A stretch of 64,000 nucleotides of DNA from Puffinus mauretanicus. Taxonomy: Eukaryota; Chordata; Aves; Procellariiformes; Procellariidae. The stretch is from contig JAJKFH010003627.1 in NCBI GenBank assembly GCA_023333565.1, positions 6,863,501-6,927,500 on the forward strand, in the 5' to 3' direction. Below are positions 23,001 to 33,029 of the stretch, piece by piece. Made by a program: the position numbers and the translations under genes. Numbering within the stretch: the first letter of the stretch is position 1; each line of letters starts with the position of its first letter. The notes beneath the pieces were generated by a model. The model saw only the letters and a list, made by a program, of their open reading frames with translations, was not told the origin of the DNA and did no database searches.

Positions 23001-24038
23001 TCAGGCGTTCAGCTCTGCCAGAGCCCAGATTCCCTCTGGCTCCAAAAGCAATCTGCTAGCGGCTGCTGCCAGACGCTATGGGCCCTCCGATGTCTTCTTT
23101 GCTCCTAATGAGATGCTGCTGCAGGTGACAAATAGTTTCTGTTGCACCTGCACAAAACCAGCGCTGTGCTGGGCCCTGCAGCAGCACAGGGAGAGGGAGG
23201 AAAGGAGAGCAGAAGCCTTGTAGGGCCCAGGCTGAGCTCCCTCATGGCCGTCTGCTCTGGGAGGCTGCTGGATAGTTGAGGATGTTTGCCATCGCCGGGC
23301 AGGTACCTTTATTTTTAAAGACTCTTTCTGAACATTGTGCCTCAAGGGCAAACCCAGATATTACCTGTAGCTGGGAAGCCCTGTTAGGGGGGAAGGAGTC
23401 CAGATCCTGCAGAGATGCGTCCTCCTGGCTGCACAGTCTGCATGGGGTCGGGAGGTAAATCCTCCGCTGCAGCAGCAGGGGAAGCCAGGCGGGGTTCAAG
23501 GAGACAAACCCCCATCCTAAACCCTCCTGCTTCATACAAGCGTACCCAGCGGCCGGATCCTCCCGCTGTCTCAGGCTGCTGGGTTTGTGGTTTCCTTTCT
23601 CACACTCCTGCTGCTCCTTACCCCCGCCTCGCCCTGCGCCCCGCTCCCCGGCTCACCCCATCATCACCTGCTTGGCTGAACCTGAGTTTAACACACATTT
23701 AAGCAAAGCCTAGAAACGTTTCCCTCACTAGAACTGTCCCGGTGCCAAACAATTTGCAGACGTTTCCAGCAATGCTAGCACCTCATCTTGCCGCGGCTGC
23801 TCCCGGGGAAAGACACGCCGCCGTGCCAGGAAGGGGACCGTGAGCGCCAGGGCCGTGCTGCTGCCTCCCACCCCCCTGCAACACCCGTAAGCGTCACACG
23901 TGGGGTGCTCCACGAGTTTTAAATCCCCACCCAGGAGTCTGACCCCGAAGCAGAGTCCCGGCCTGTGCCGAGCCATCCCACGCCGGCTGGCCGCTCCCCT
24001 CAGCGCCGAGCGTGCTGGTGCAGGCTTGCTTTCGCCGA

Positions 24039-24098
24039 GCGGTATTTAAATACCGCAACACGCTTCAGAACTCACCCCACTTCTCAGACCAACAGAAA
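24039..24098 (+). promoter_or_regulatory. MOB3C: Candidate MOB3C core promoter and first non-coding exon
   Basis: A perfect 18-bp palindrome, GCGGTATTTAAATACCGC (24039-24056), contains the TATA-like core TATTTAAA. About 30 bp downstream is a stretch that would be a short first exon, ending AACAGAAA at 24098 before a consensus donor GTAAGT. A strong acceptor and second exon follow at 24651. The position upstream of MOB3C on the same strand, at the edge of a CpG island, fits its promoter. This is inference from signals only, with no transcript evidence. Confidence 0.4.
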
Positions 24099-24279
24099 GT
24101 AAGTCTGCTCCGTGCAGTGAAAGTTTTCCTAGCTTTTTCTTTCCCCTCTCTCTGGCTTTTCTGTTTTGGACGGCGTCCGGCTTGGCCTGGCACTGAAACC
24201 CCCAGCTGATTTTTGTGCGTGTGCAGAGGGGGGAAAAAAATAACTGCAGGGTTTCATCTCCTTTCCCCCGTGCTGCTGT

Positions 24280-24620
24280 CCCGTGAAAGCCCGCAGCCAG
24301 CCAGCGGCGCGGGACTGCGCGCCAAAAAGGACCTCAGCATCCAGGAATGGTGCGTGGGTGTGGGTGCCCGCCCGTGAGCGTGGGTGCCCGCCGCTCGGCT
24401 GGCGGGGGCCGGCAGGCCGGCTTCCCGGCGGGTTTCCCGGGGACAGCTGGAGCTGCCGGCGGGTCAGGATGTGACATCACCGGCGGAGAAAAACCCTCGG
24501 CCCCGGGCTCCTGTAACGAAACCCCGGCGAGCGCCGGAGCGCGGCGGCTCTCCCTGCCGCTGCGATCCCCAAACCGCCGGCAGTCCCGCCGGGGAGCCTG
24601 GCTTGGACTTTTTTCATTCT
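24280..24620. promoter_or_regulatory. CpG island near the candidate MOB3C 5' end
   Basis: A dense CpG stretch with GCGCC and CCGGCGG motifs, including an ATF/CRE-like TGACATCA at 24472-24479. It lies between the two proposed non-coding MOB3C exons, which supports a promoter in this area. Confidence 0.5.
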
Positions 24621-24650
24621 AATCTTTTTTTTTTTTTCCTTTTTCCTCAG

Positions 24651-24706
24651 TAAGAGCAGAAAGTGCAGCGGAGGGATTTGGGAAGCCGGCAGTGCCAGGG
24701 GATGAG
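24651..24706 (+). other. MOB3C: Candidate non-coding MOB3C exon 2
   Basis: The acceptor is excellent: a run of T/C from about 24626 ending TTTTTCCTCAG. The 56-bp segment ends GATGAG before a consensus donor GTGAGT at 24707. All three frames lack a useful start, so it would be 5' UTR. It would splice to the coding exon whose acceptor lies at 32529. Confidence 0.45.
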
Positions 24707-27700
24707 GTGAGTGCTGGGGATGGAACAAGCCAGTGCTGCAGCCCCGAGGGTGCTTTTAAGCACGGCTTGGGCAAGACCTGGTCAGGGTTAGCTTGGGAAG
24801 AAGCAATCCTTCCCCCAGCCGGCGCATGGACGCCTGCAGGAGGCTCTTCCCCTTCCTCCGGCGTGTCTCTGCCCAGCTGCCGGTGTGTAAATACCGAGGG
24901 AGCTTATTTCGGGGATGGAGGAGGATCCGGGAGCCGGCGCCGGCGGGGCAGGGGATTAATGCAATGGCCGGCGGTGCGCAGGGGCAGGGGGGACAGGCAG
25001 CCCTGCCGGCAGCACGCGTGTGGGCAGACACCCGTTTCCCGGGTGGGACAGTCCCGGCAGCGGCTTTGCTGGTGTCAGAGGGAGGGCGGAAAGTTGTGGG
25101 CGGGGGGAACTGGGTGAGAGCGAGCCGTGGAGATGGGTTTTCAGCAGCTGGCTTGTCTCCTCTCGTCTTCTTCCCCGAGCTCGCAGGCCTGGAGCTCCCG
25201 GTGTTCGGGATTACGGCTCTGACGGCGGAGTAATCACCCTTGGGACTGAACCAGAGCAGTCGGGCGCCGTGGAGGCCGTTGGACACCTCTTTGCGGGGCT
25301 CCCAGCAAGTCACTGGCAGCAGCAGCAAGATCCCAGCCCCCAGGAATGAGGTACCCACAAAGGGCATCACCCCCAAAATGAACTGGATATGCTGCCTCCA
25401 GCCTAGAGAGACGGGGCTTTGCTTTTCTGCTTGGAGGCATCTTGGGTGACTCAGGAAAAACCTTCTTAGTGCCTTTGGGCCAGGCTGTGGTCCCCAGGGA
25501 GCTGCTGCTTTGCCCGCTTTGCTGGTGGCGTGGCAGGAAGGCAGGGCAAGGAGCGGGACAGAGCTAGGGGACAGTGGGGCTGGCCGAGGGGCAAGCCAAG
25601 ATGCATGGAGTCCCATTCCTGGAAGCCGTGCTGGGTCCGTTTTGTATGAGCTGGGGATTTCCAAGCGCCAGGCAAGGCGGGGGAAGCACCAGGATGGCCT
25701 CCAGCTGGCAGCTGCCCCCAGCCGGGACGTGGGGGGCTGAGTCCTGCGGCCGCTCCGGTGGTGGCTGCTCTGGAGACGGGTGCTCGGGAGCTGCCTCGGA
25801 GGATGCTCGCACCTCTCTTGGGTCTCTGCGGCACCCAGGGGGTTTGCACAAGGAGGGTTTGGCAGCAGGGAGATGCTACTGAGAGCTCAGGGCTTCTCTG
25901 CAGCTCTCCCAGCCCACAAGCTGGGCCTTGATCCCCCTCCCGGCATCTTGTCTTGGCTCGTTTCCTGGAATTTTCCATCGTTTGGGTTATATTTGGGATT
26001 GGCAGCCAATAACCCCGTTTCTCACGGACAGCCCAGCTGGGGCTTGGCTCCAGCAGGAAGCACAGAGGAAGCGGGGCCAGCACCCCGAGACCGTGCTCCC
26101 CAGCATCTCCTTCTGCAACCCCCCTTCCTTGGACGATTAAAACCAGATGTGGCTATTGCGAAGGCTGGAAAAGAGGGGCTACATTCTCCTCTCTAGGAGC
26201 CCCATATGCCCACAGCCCCTGGCTAGATTGGGGCTGGGATGGCTGCAGCGCAAGGGATGCTCGGGAGAGGCAACTTTGGCCTTTGGGGCACTTCTGATGT
26301 ACTTTCAAGTCCACAAAGAAGCAGTCCCAGTTGCAAAGATGCTCTAGGACAGGTTGAAGACCAGACTTTGCCACAGGATTTCTCTGGGGCTTGAAGGGAA
26401 GCTCAGAGACAGGACTGTCGAGTCAGCAGCCAGACAGTAACGCTTCCTAGAGCAGCGAAAAGCCAGCTGAGCCCCGGGGCCAGCTGGTTTCTGGTCAGAC
26501 TGTCCATCTGGAGGCTGGCCGGCTGTTTCGGGGCTCTGGCAGGCGGTGGCTGAGCTGACGCCTGCCCTGCTCTGCTGGGGATGGGGCAGGATGGGACTCT
26601 TACGCTGCCTGTGGTGGGCAGAAGGGAATCCCCTAAAGCAGGGAAGCAGAAGTAGACATCTGGGTGGCCGAAGGCAAGATCTCCCCGGGGAAGCCTGAGG
26701 GGGATGTGCAGAGCTGGTGGTATTTAACCTACGCTTTGCTCTATGGTGCCTGGAGCTGCAGGGATCTGCGCTCTCCCTCCACGGCCTCTTCCCAAAGCAA
26801 TGGGAGCCGGAGTCTCCCTGGGGATTGCCCACGGCGTTGGATACCTCGTTGTGCTCCCCCGGCTGTTGCACCGCCGGCGAGGGTTGGAGCGTGCTGCTAA
26901 AGCGACCGCCTGTGGTTTCCAGTCAGATGCTTGTGCAAGTGTGTAACCGTCTCGGGATGGATCCAGAGAGGATGCACTTGGCACCGGAGCCGTGGGAGAT
27001 GCCGGTGTCGGAGCCTTCCTCTCTCCTCACCCTCCATGATCATTAATGCCTCCCAGGGGCACTTGCAAAGCACTTTTCCCCCTGAAGCCTTTGCTTTTGC
27101 AGCTCTTAATATAAAGGCAGCCCTGGGAGGGAGAGGTGTTTTGAAATTGGGGAAACTGAGGCAGGGAGCATGGGACCATCCCCCCTGCCCCACATCAGTG
27201 TGTCTGACTAATCCTTCCTGCTGGGTTTCTGACTAAAGCTTATTTGGGGTCAAAACTGGAGGTTTTTGTGGGAGTCCTTGCCTTGTGCCTGCAGGACGGG
27301 GGGGGAGGAAGCCCCCCTCCCGCCGCTCTGCCTGATTTCCCCTTTTGTTTTGCCAGTTTCTAAACAGACCTTTCAGAGTTGTTTTTAATTTACAACAAAG
27401 CCTTCTCCTTGCCGTATTCCTCTGTGATTTTCAAATGATTAAAAAAAAAAAAAAAAAAGCTTAAGTAAAAAACCAATACAGCCCTCAAATCTGAAATTAG
27501 TGGCTTAGTTTGACCCTGAACTTACATCCCCTCCATCCAGTTCATTTTCTTCCATCTCTGGACCTGCCAGCAATCTAGGAAATCAGTTTCTCATGTGTCT
27601 CTGCCTGCTGTGTTCCCGGCAGCGGCTCTGCCTTGCCCTTGCAGAGCTTAACCCTGCGCTCATTCGGTTCTTGCTAAACTCGACTGAGTTTCACTTCTGC

Positions 27701-29337
27701 TGCTGCCGGTAAAAACAGGGGCAGGACTGAAGCCAGCAGCCTTTGCAGCCGCGGACGGGGTTTTGCAGCCGCTCAGCTGGGTTTGAAGCCAGCCCTCTGC
27801 AAAGCCGAGGCTATTTTGGGCTCGTGGATGGGGGTGAGCACTGAGCACACCATGGCGTGGATGTCCCATGGGAAGCGGTGGCTTCTTTCCGCCCTGCAGC
27901 TTCGCTCATCCTCCTCCAACTGTCCTCGGCGGGGACATGGGGTGACAGCGGGGAAAGTCTCCGGCTCCACAGCCATCTGCTTCGCTCCCTGTCTGCTCCT
28001 GGGAGCAGGACGAGGTTTGATTTGGGGGGTTTGCAGGTGCTTCAGAAAGGTATGTGTGAGCCCCCGGGTGCCGGCACCACCCCGTGATGGGAACCGCAGC
28101 GCGGTGAAGTGGGGTTGCAGCCTTTGCCAAGGCTCCTCTCGGGGAAGCTTTGATTTTGCATGTGGGAACCGAAGGCAGAGACCTGCAGTTTGCTGCCGCG
28201 GCGCCGGTCCAGGCCCCACCAGCAGCGGGATGTGTACAGTCACGTTGTAGGAAGCTGCTGTCTAAGCTCGTTGAATGGCAGCTCGCCCTTCGGATTTCCC
28301 AAAACGGGCAGTGTGAGCGGCGATGTGGACTTGGACGGGTCTCCTGTCCCACCCCAAGCCCCAGCGGACCACAGCCTGATTTCCAGGAATGCGACAGCCC
28401 TGAACATCAGGCTCAGCTGAACTCCGCACCGCAGCTAAACCTTGGAAGATCTCCCATTTTCCATTTCTTTACGTGGACCTGTCCCAAATACTCGGCCAGT
28501 GATGGAAGAGCACCGGCTGAGTTGGATGCATAAAGGTGGATACCGGGAAAATCTGGTCTTGCGTTCACTGCTGATGGCCTTTTCCATCAGTTAGACTTGG
28601 GATGTGTCTGGGTCCATCCCAAAGGACTTTGCCTTTCTTCCCAGAAAGTGTGGCTGGGTGCTGGGTCCCTGCCCAAGGGGAAACTGAGGCATTGGTGATT
28701 TTGCAGAGCCGGTTTGCTCCGAGCTGGTGTGTCCCATCTCAGTGCCCCAGCTGCAAGGGCGTAGCTGGTATTTCAAGCCCCAGTCCTGGCCTCCCTACAC
28801 CGCTCACGTCCTTCCCTGCACATCGATCTCTCTGGGCAGTGACAGCTTTGGAGCGAGGTAGAGAAGAAATCCGTTATTTTGGCCTCTCCCTGCTTCTTTG
28901 GGTCGTAAATCCCAGGATGTGTTTTTGGCTTCGTGTTAAATTTAATTTCTGGAGAACATTTTTCTTCGGTAAGGATTCACAAGGCCTTTTAGTGACTTGA
29001 TAACTCGGTAGCGATGCTGGCGAGGATCCTGAAAGCAAAACCACTCGTGTTATTCCTGCGTGCGCTGCTGCCCAGGGAGCAGAGAGGCTGCGGTGCCGCG
29101 CCAGCATCCTGCGGGCTCAGGGGACAGATCTGCTCCCAGCACTTGGGAAGCAATGGGTTTTGCTCCCCCTTCCTGGGAATCTCTAACAAATGCGTGGTAG
29201 GAAAACATCTGGCAGATGTTTAGCAGGTTTATTGCTATTTTTTTTTAAAAAACGTGTTTTATTTGGATGCTACTGAAGCGTGAAGCACATTCCCACCTGC
29301 CTGATGAATGAGAGCAGCTTGCAGGGTAACACAGTTT

Positions 29338-29624
29338 AGCAGGGCCTGTTGCGACAGGACAAGGGTTAATGGTTTTAAACTAAAAGAGGGTAGATTTAGA
29401 CTAGCTATAAGGAAGACATTTTTTACAATGAAGGTGGTGAAACACTGGAACAGGTTGCCTGAAGAGGTGGTAGCTGCCCCATCCCTGGAAACATTCAGGG
29501 TCAGGTTGGACGGGGCTCTGAGCAACCTGATGTTGAAGATGTCCCTGCCCGCGGCAGGGAGGTTGGACTAGACGACCTTTAAGGGTCCCTTCCAACCCAA
29601 ACTATTCTATGATTCTATGATGCA
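29338..29624 (+). mobile_element. CR1 LINE 3' end (5'-truncated)
   Basis: The sequence shows the familiar avian CR1 3' region: GACAAGGGTTAATGGTTTTA, then GGTGGTGAAACACTGGAACA, then GGTTGGACTAGACGACC, and a tail with two ATTCTATG units ending near 29624. Only the last ~290 bp is present, so it is a dead 5'-truncated copy with no intact reverse transcriptase. It is relatively well preserved. Confidence 0.92.
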
Positions 29625-30620
29625 GAGATGCAGCTGCGGGATGAGTTATGGGGCAGTAGGATGGCTTCAGGAGATGAGATGCAGAGTTTATTTCCTAGTG
29701 AGTGAATCAATATGTGCAGAGGACTTTCAATGTGAGGCACAGGAACACGGGAACCCCACCATGTTCACGGAGAACAGATTTCACTGCTGGTGGCCCCTGC
29801 AAGTGATGTGTTTGATGGGATATCATCTGCCAGGGTGGCTTCTCAACACCCTGGAACAAACATGGCCTCTGCCTGGAAGAGCCTGCAAACAGCAATAGCT
29901 CCTGGAGCCAAGCAAACGGAGCTGAGGCCAGCAGAAACGGCACCATGGAGAAATGCCTGTTGGCACAACTTGTGTTGCTGAAATCCCAGGGAAACCTCCT
30001 GGGTTAGATCCCAGTCCCCGCTTGCACTGATGTTAACCCCGACAGACTGTGTGACCTGGTGGCATCGGTCCTATCTAACATGGGGATAACCAAGCTGTTC
30101 AACCTCCATCTACCCAGCAGAGAGAGCGAGGACACGGGCTTGGCGTGGTGCCAGGCGATGCCCGCCCAGCCCTGCGGGGGGGCAGACACTGGGTCTTACT
30201 TGGGTGCTGGGCAAAGGGGCTGCTCAGCCTTGTCGGGGTTGTGGACTGGCTGGGGACGGGGATGAGGGAGCTGCAGGACGGATTAGTGGGTGCTGCATCA
30301 CCCCCGTCCTGGGAAGCTGCCAAGTGTCAGATGGGGAAATCCTACGTTACTAGATTAGGATCCCCATTGCAGTAGTTATATATAAATATATATGTATGGA
30401 TGTATATGGACATATTTTAGAAACTTATGCATTAGCAAATGCCCTAAGAAGCCTTTTTTAGAGGTGTTATCAACAGGATGTGCTTTGATTACGTGACAGC
30501 CGGGTGGGAAGCCCCGGATGAGGGCTTTTCATTACAGCCTCACTGTGCCCAGAGTCCCCTGGCCTCTGTTGGGCTCCCTCGGGGCTGCCGTACCGGAGAC
30601 CCTTCCCCTCAGGACAGGTA

Positions 30621-30642
30621 GGAGTCATGACATGATGACTCC
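30621..30642. repeat. Perfect inverted repeat of an AP-1-like word
   Basis: GGAGTCAT (30621-30628) faces ATGACTCC (30635-30642) across a six-base spacer. Each arm contains ATGACTC, close to the AP-1/Maf core. Confidence 0.7.
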
Positions 30643-31051
30643 ATCAGATGGCATTTTGGAGAGCTCGTGCTCCTTGTTGAAGGGGAACAAGCTCTTTGAC
30701 ATGGCCGGAGCTGGGTGCTTGGGGTAGGGGAGGAAAAAGCATCCAAGAAGTCATTGCCCTTCAACAATAAATGAGGATAACAGGGCTGGAGCTGTTAAAA
30801 TCCCACCCAGCCACATGAGCTGGGGAAGGTTTGCAGATACCCCGCTATTACAGTCATCCTGCATAACATTGCGTGATGGCTGTGACCCCCTCTGTGGGGC
30901 AAAAAGCACCTTAAAACATACAGTTTCAGGTCTGGTTGTACCTGGGTACAGCAGAGCATGGCGGGGTTTGGTACCACTATGCAGCGAGCTACGTGATGCT
31001 GGCAAAGCATCACTCTAGCCTGCGGGAAAGGCCGTGGTTAGTGCACTAACA

Positions 31052-31104
31052 GCACCCACGCCAGGGTTTGCACCCATGCCAGGGTTTGCACCCACGCCAG
31101 GGTT
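31052..31104. repeat. 18-bp minisatellite, three copies
   Basis: GCACCCACGCCAGGGTTT occurs at 31052-31069, with one change at 31070-31087, and as 17 bases at 31088-31104. Confidence 0.9.
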
Positions 31105-32529
31105 CTCCCCTTGCAGCCACATGCTGCCTGTGGTGTAGAAATCCCCGCAGGGCAGATCCTGCCGGTGTCTGGGGTGATCACTAGGTCCTGCTGACTCCCA
31201 GTGACGCCCCTGCGGGTGGGCTTTGAAGGGAGCATGAGGATTCCCTTGCAAGATGTTTAGCTGGTCTCTGCTGGGCAAAATATGATCTGCCTGTGGCTCA
31301 GGACTAAGTTTAGAAAACAGAGTTTATATAGCAAGCTTTTGGCTGAAAGCTGTCTTTTTAATGATGAACATGCATCCAGGTTTGGCTTGGGCACCATTCC
31401 CTCCTGCTCGTGACTTTGGATAAGTCACTTCCCCTTTCTGTGAATCTTTTTCTTCCTTTTTTTTAACTCTTTCTCCATCTCCTCCCGTCAGGGGGAGGCT
31501 GTTGGAGGACCTTCTTTTCCCTAAGCCTCAGCAAAACATTTAGCACAAGGGGGCTTTGATCTCACATTAAGACCACCGGTGATGAGTGCAGGTAACTAAA
31601 TGCACAAGCGTATTTCAGCCTGTCCGGGACAGCCTGGGGCGGACGGGATTTCCACTGGAGCTTCAGGGAGGAAAAGAGAAAAAAGGGAAATACCGTAGCC
31701 CCTGTCTGTGCTGCTAACCTCGGGCAGGAAGGGGTGAGCTCAGCGCTTTGCCGAGCCGTGACTTCCAGACGGAGTCACCCGGAGCATCGCCTCGCCACCC
31801 CAACTGCCCCGGTGTGCATTGTGTGCATGCCGGGAGGGCCGGCCGCATCCTGGCACGTTGCGTTGCTGTGCTGGGCTGCCGCTTCCCTCCCTCGGATGCG
31901 GGTTTTGTTCTTTTGAACAAACACACGGGGCAGAACAACAAAAATAATCCCCCCTTTTCCCATTGATCTCGGCGCTGGGGCTGTGTGAACCAGCAGCCAG
32001 CTGCGGTCGCAGCGAAGTCCCCGGGGCATCGCTTGCCAGCCGCCACGGCAGGGTCAGGGGTTCTTTGTACTGAGAAACCCCTGGGAAAGAGACGCTTCCC
32101 CTTTGCTGGAAGAGGAAAGGGCCACCAGGTTGGGACTGTCCGGGCTGGTGAGCTCCACTGATATTGCGGCTCTCGCTTTATTGCAGCAGTTATTGATAAA
32201 AGCAAGGAGGCTGGCTGGAGCCCGATGAGCTCCCGGCGTGCTCAGGAGGGAGGAAGGGCTCTGTCTGCCATCGAGCTTTGCATGGGGTGCGTGCAGCAGC
32301 GCTCGCCCTCTCCGGTGCCGGGAGCTGCTGTGTGAGGTGGCAGCAGCTGCTCCAGGTCACCTTGGTGAGTGTAGAAGGGCCAGGAGCTCACCCCAGAGGA
32401 CATCTCTGTCCTCATGTGCTGCCACAGCAGCGGGGCCAGCCAGCATCCTGGTGTGAATTCGTCCCTGCAAGCGTGCCCACGCGTGCAGCTGCCTTCACAG
32501 GTGACCAAAATTTCTCTTTCTCCTCCCAG

Positions 32530-33029
32530 AAACCTCCACCCCTGAAGACCCCAGCCTTGGGTTTCACGTTGTGCCGAGCCTCTACCCTCACCCTGGCCGG
32601 CCCTGCCCACGATGGCGTTGTGTCTCAAGCAAGTCTTCAACAAAGACAAAACGTTTCGTCCCCGAAAGAAGTTTGAGCCGGGCACCCAGCGCTTCGAGCT
32701 GTACAAGAAAGCCCAGGCCTCCCTCAAGTCCGGGCTGGACCTGAAAGCGGTGGTGCAGCTGCCTCCTGGTGAGAGCATCAACGACTGGATCGCCGTGCAC
32801 GTGGTGGACTTCTTCAACCGCATCAACCTCATCTACGGCACCATGTCAGAGTACTGCACGGAAAAGAGTTGCCCCATCATGTCGGGCGGGCTCAAGTACG
32901 AGTACAGGTGGCAGGACGATAGCAAATACAAGAAGCCGACCAAGCTGTCGGCCCCGCAGTACATGTGTATGCTGATGGACTGGATCGAGATGCTCATTAA
33001 CAATGAGGACATCTTCCCCACCAGGATAG
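32530..33029 (+). CDS. MOB3C: MOB3C first coding exon (82 nt UTR, 139 codons)
   Basis: The acceptor TTTCTCTTTCTCCTCCCAG ends at 32529. The UTR runs to 32611 and the ATG is at 32612 (CCCACGATGG context). The exon encodes residues 1-139, including the Cys82/Cys87 zinc ligands, and leaves one base before the donor GTGAGT at 33030. Confidence 0.92.

Larger units (their letters stand above)
17296..24030. other. Intergenic spacer, ATPAF1 to MOB3C
   Basis: No exon chain or recognised gene is seen. Composition changes from AT-rich (to about 19 kb) to GC-rich (from about 20.5 kb). The spacer contains a fold-back repeat (19778-19826), a short tandem repeat (19998-20033), a weak interspersed-repeat match near 20590-20640 and a long minus-strand open frame (21039-22178) that I do not accept as a gene. 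Confidence 0.6.
24707..32529. other. GC-rich stretch, probably MOB3C 5' intron
   Basis: About 7.8 kb with no coding exon I can support. It holds an 18-base A run (27441-27458), a CR1 3' end (29338-29624), a short AT microsatellite (30371-30400), an AP-1-like inverted repeat (30621-30642) and an 18-bp minisatellite (31052-31104). Many open frames exist on both strands but look like by-products of high GC. Confidence 0.5.

Noticed and set aside
24756..25664. 302-codon open frame on the minus strand
   Set aside because: It lies in GC-rich sequence with overlapping open frames on both strands, has no recognisable domain, and falls in the presumed MOB3C 5' intron.
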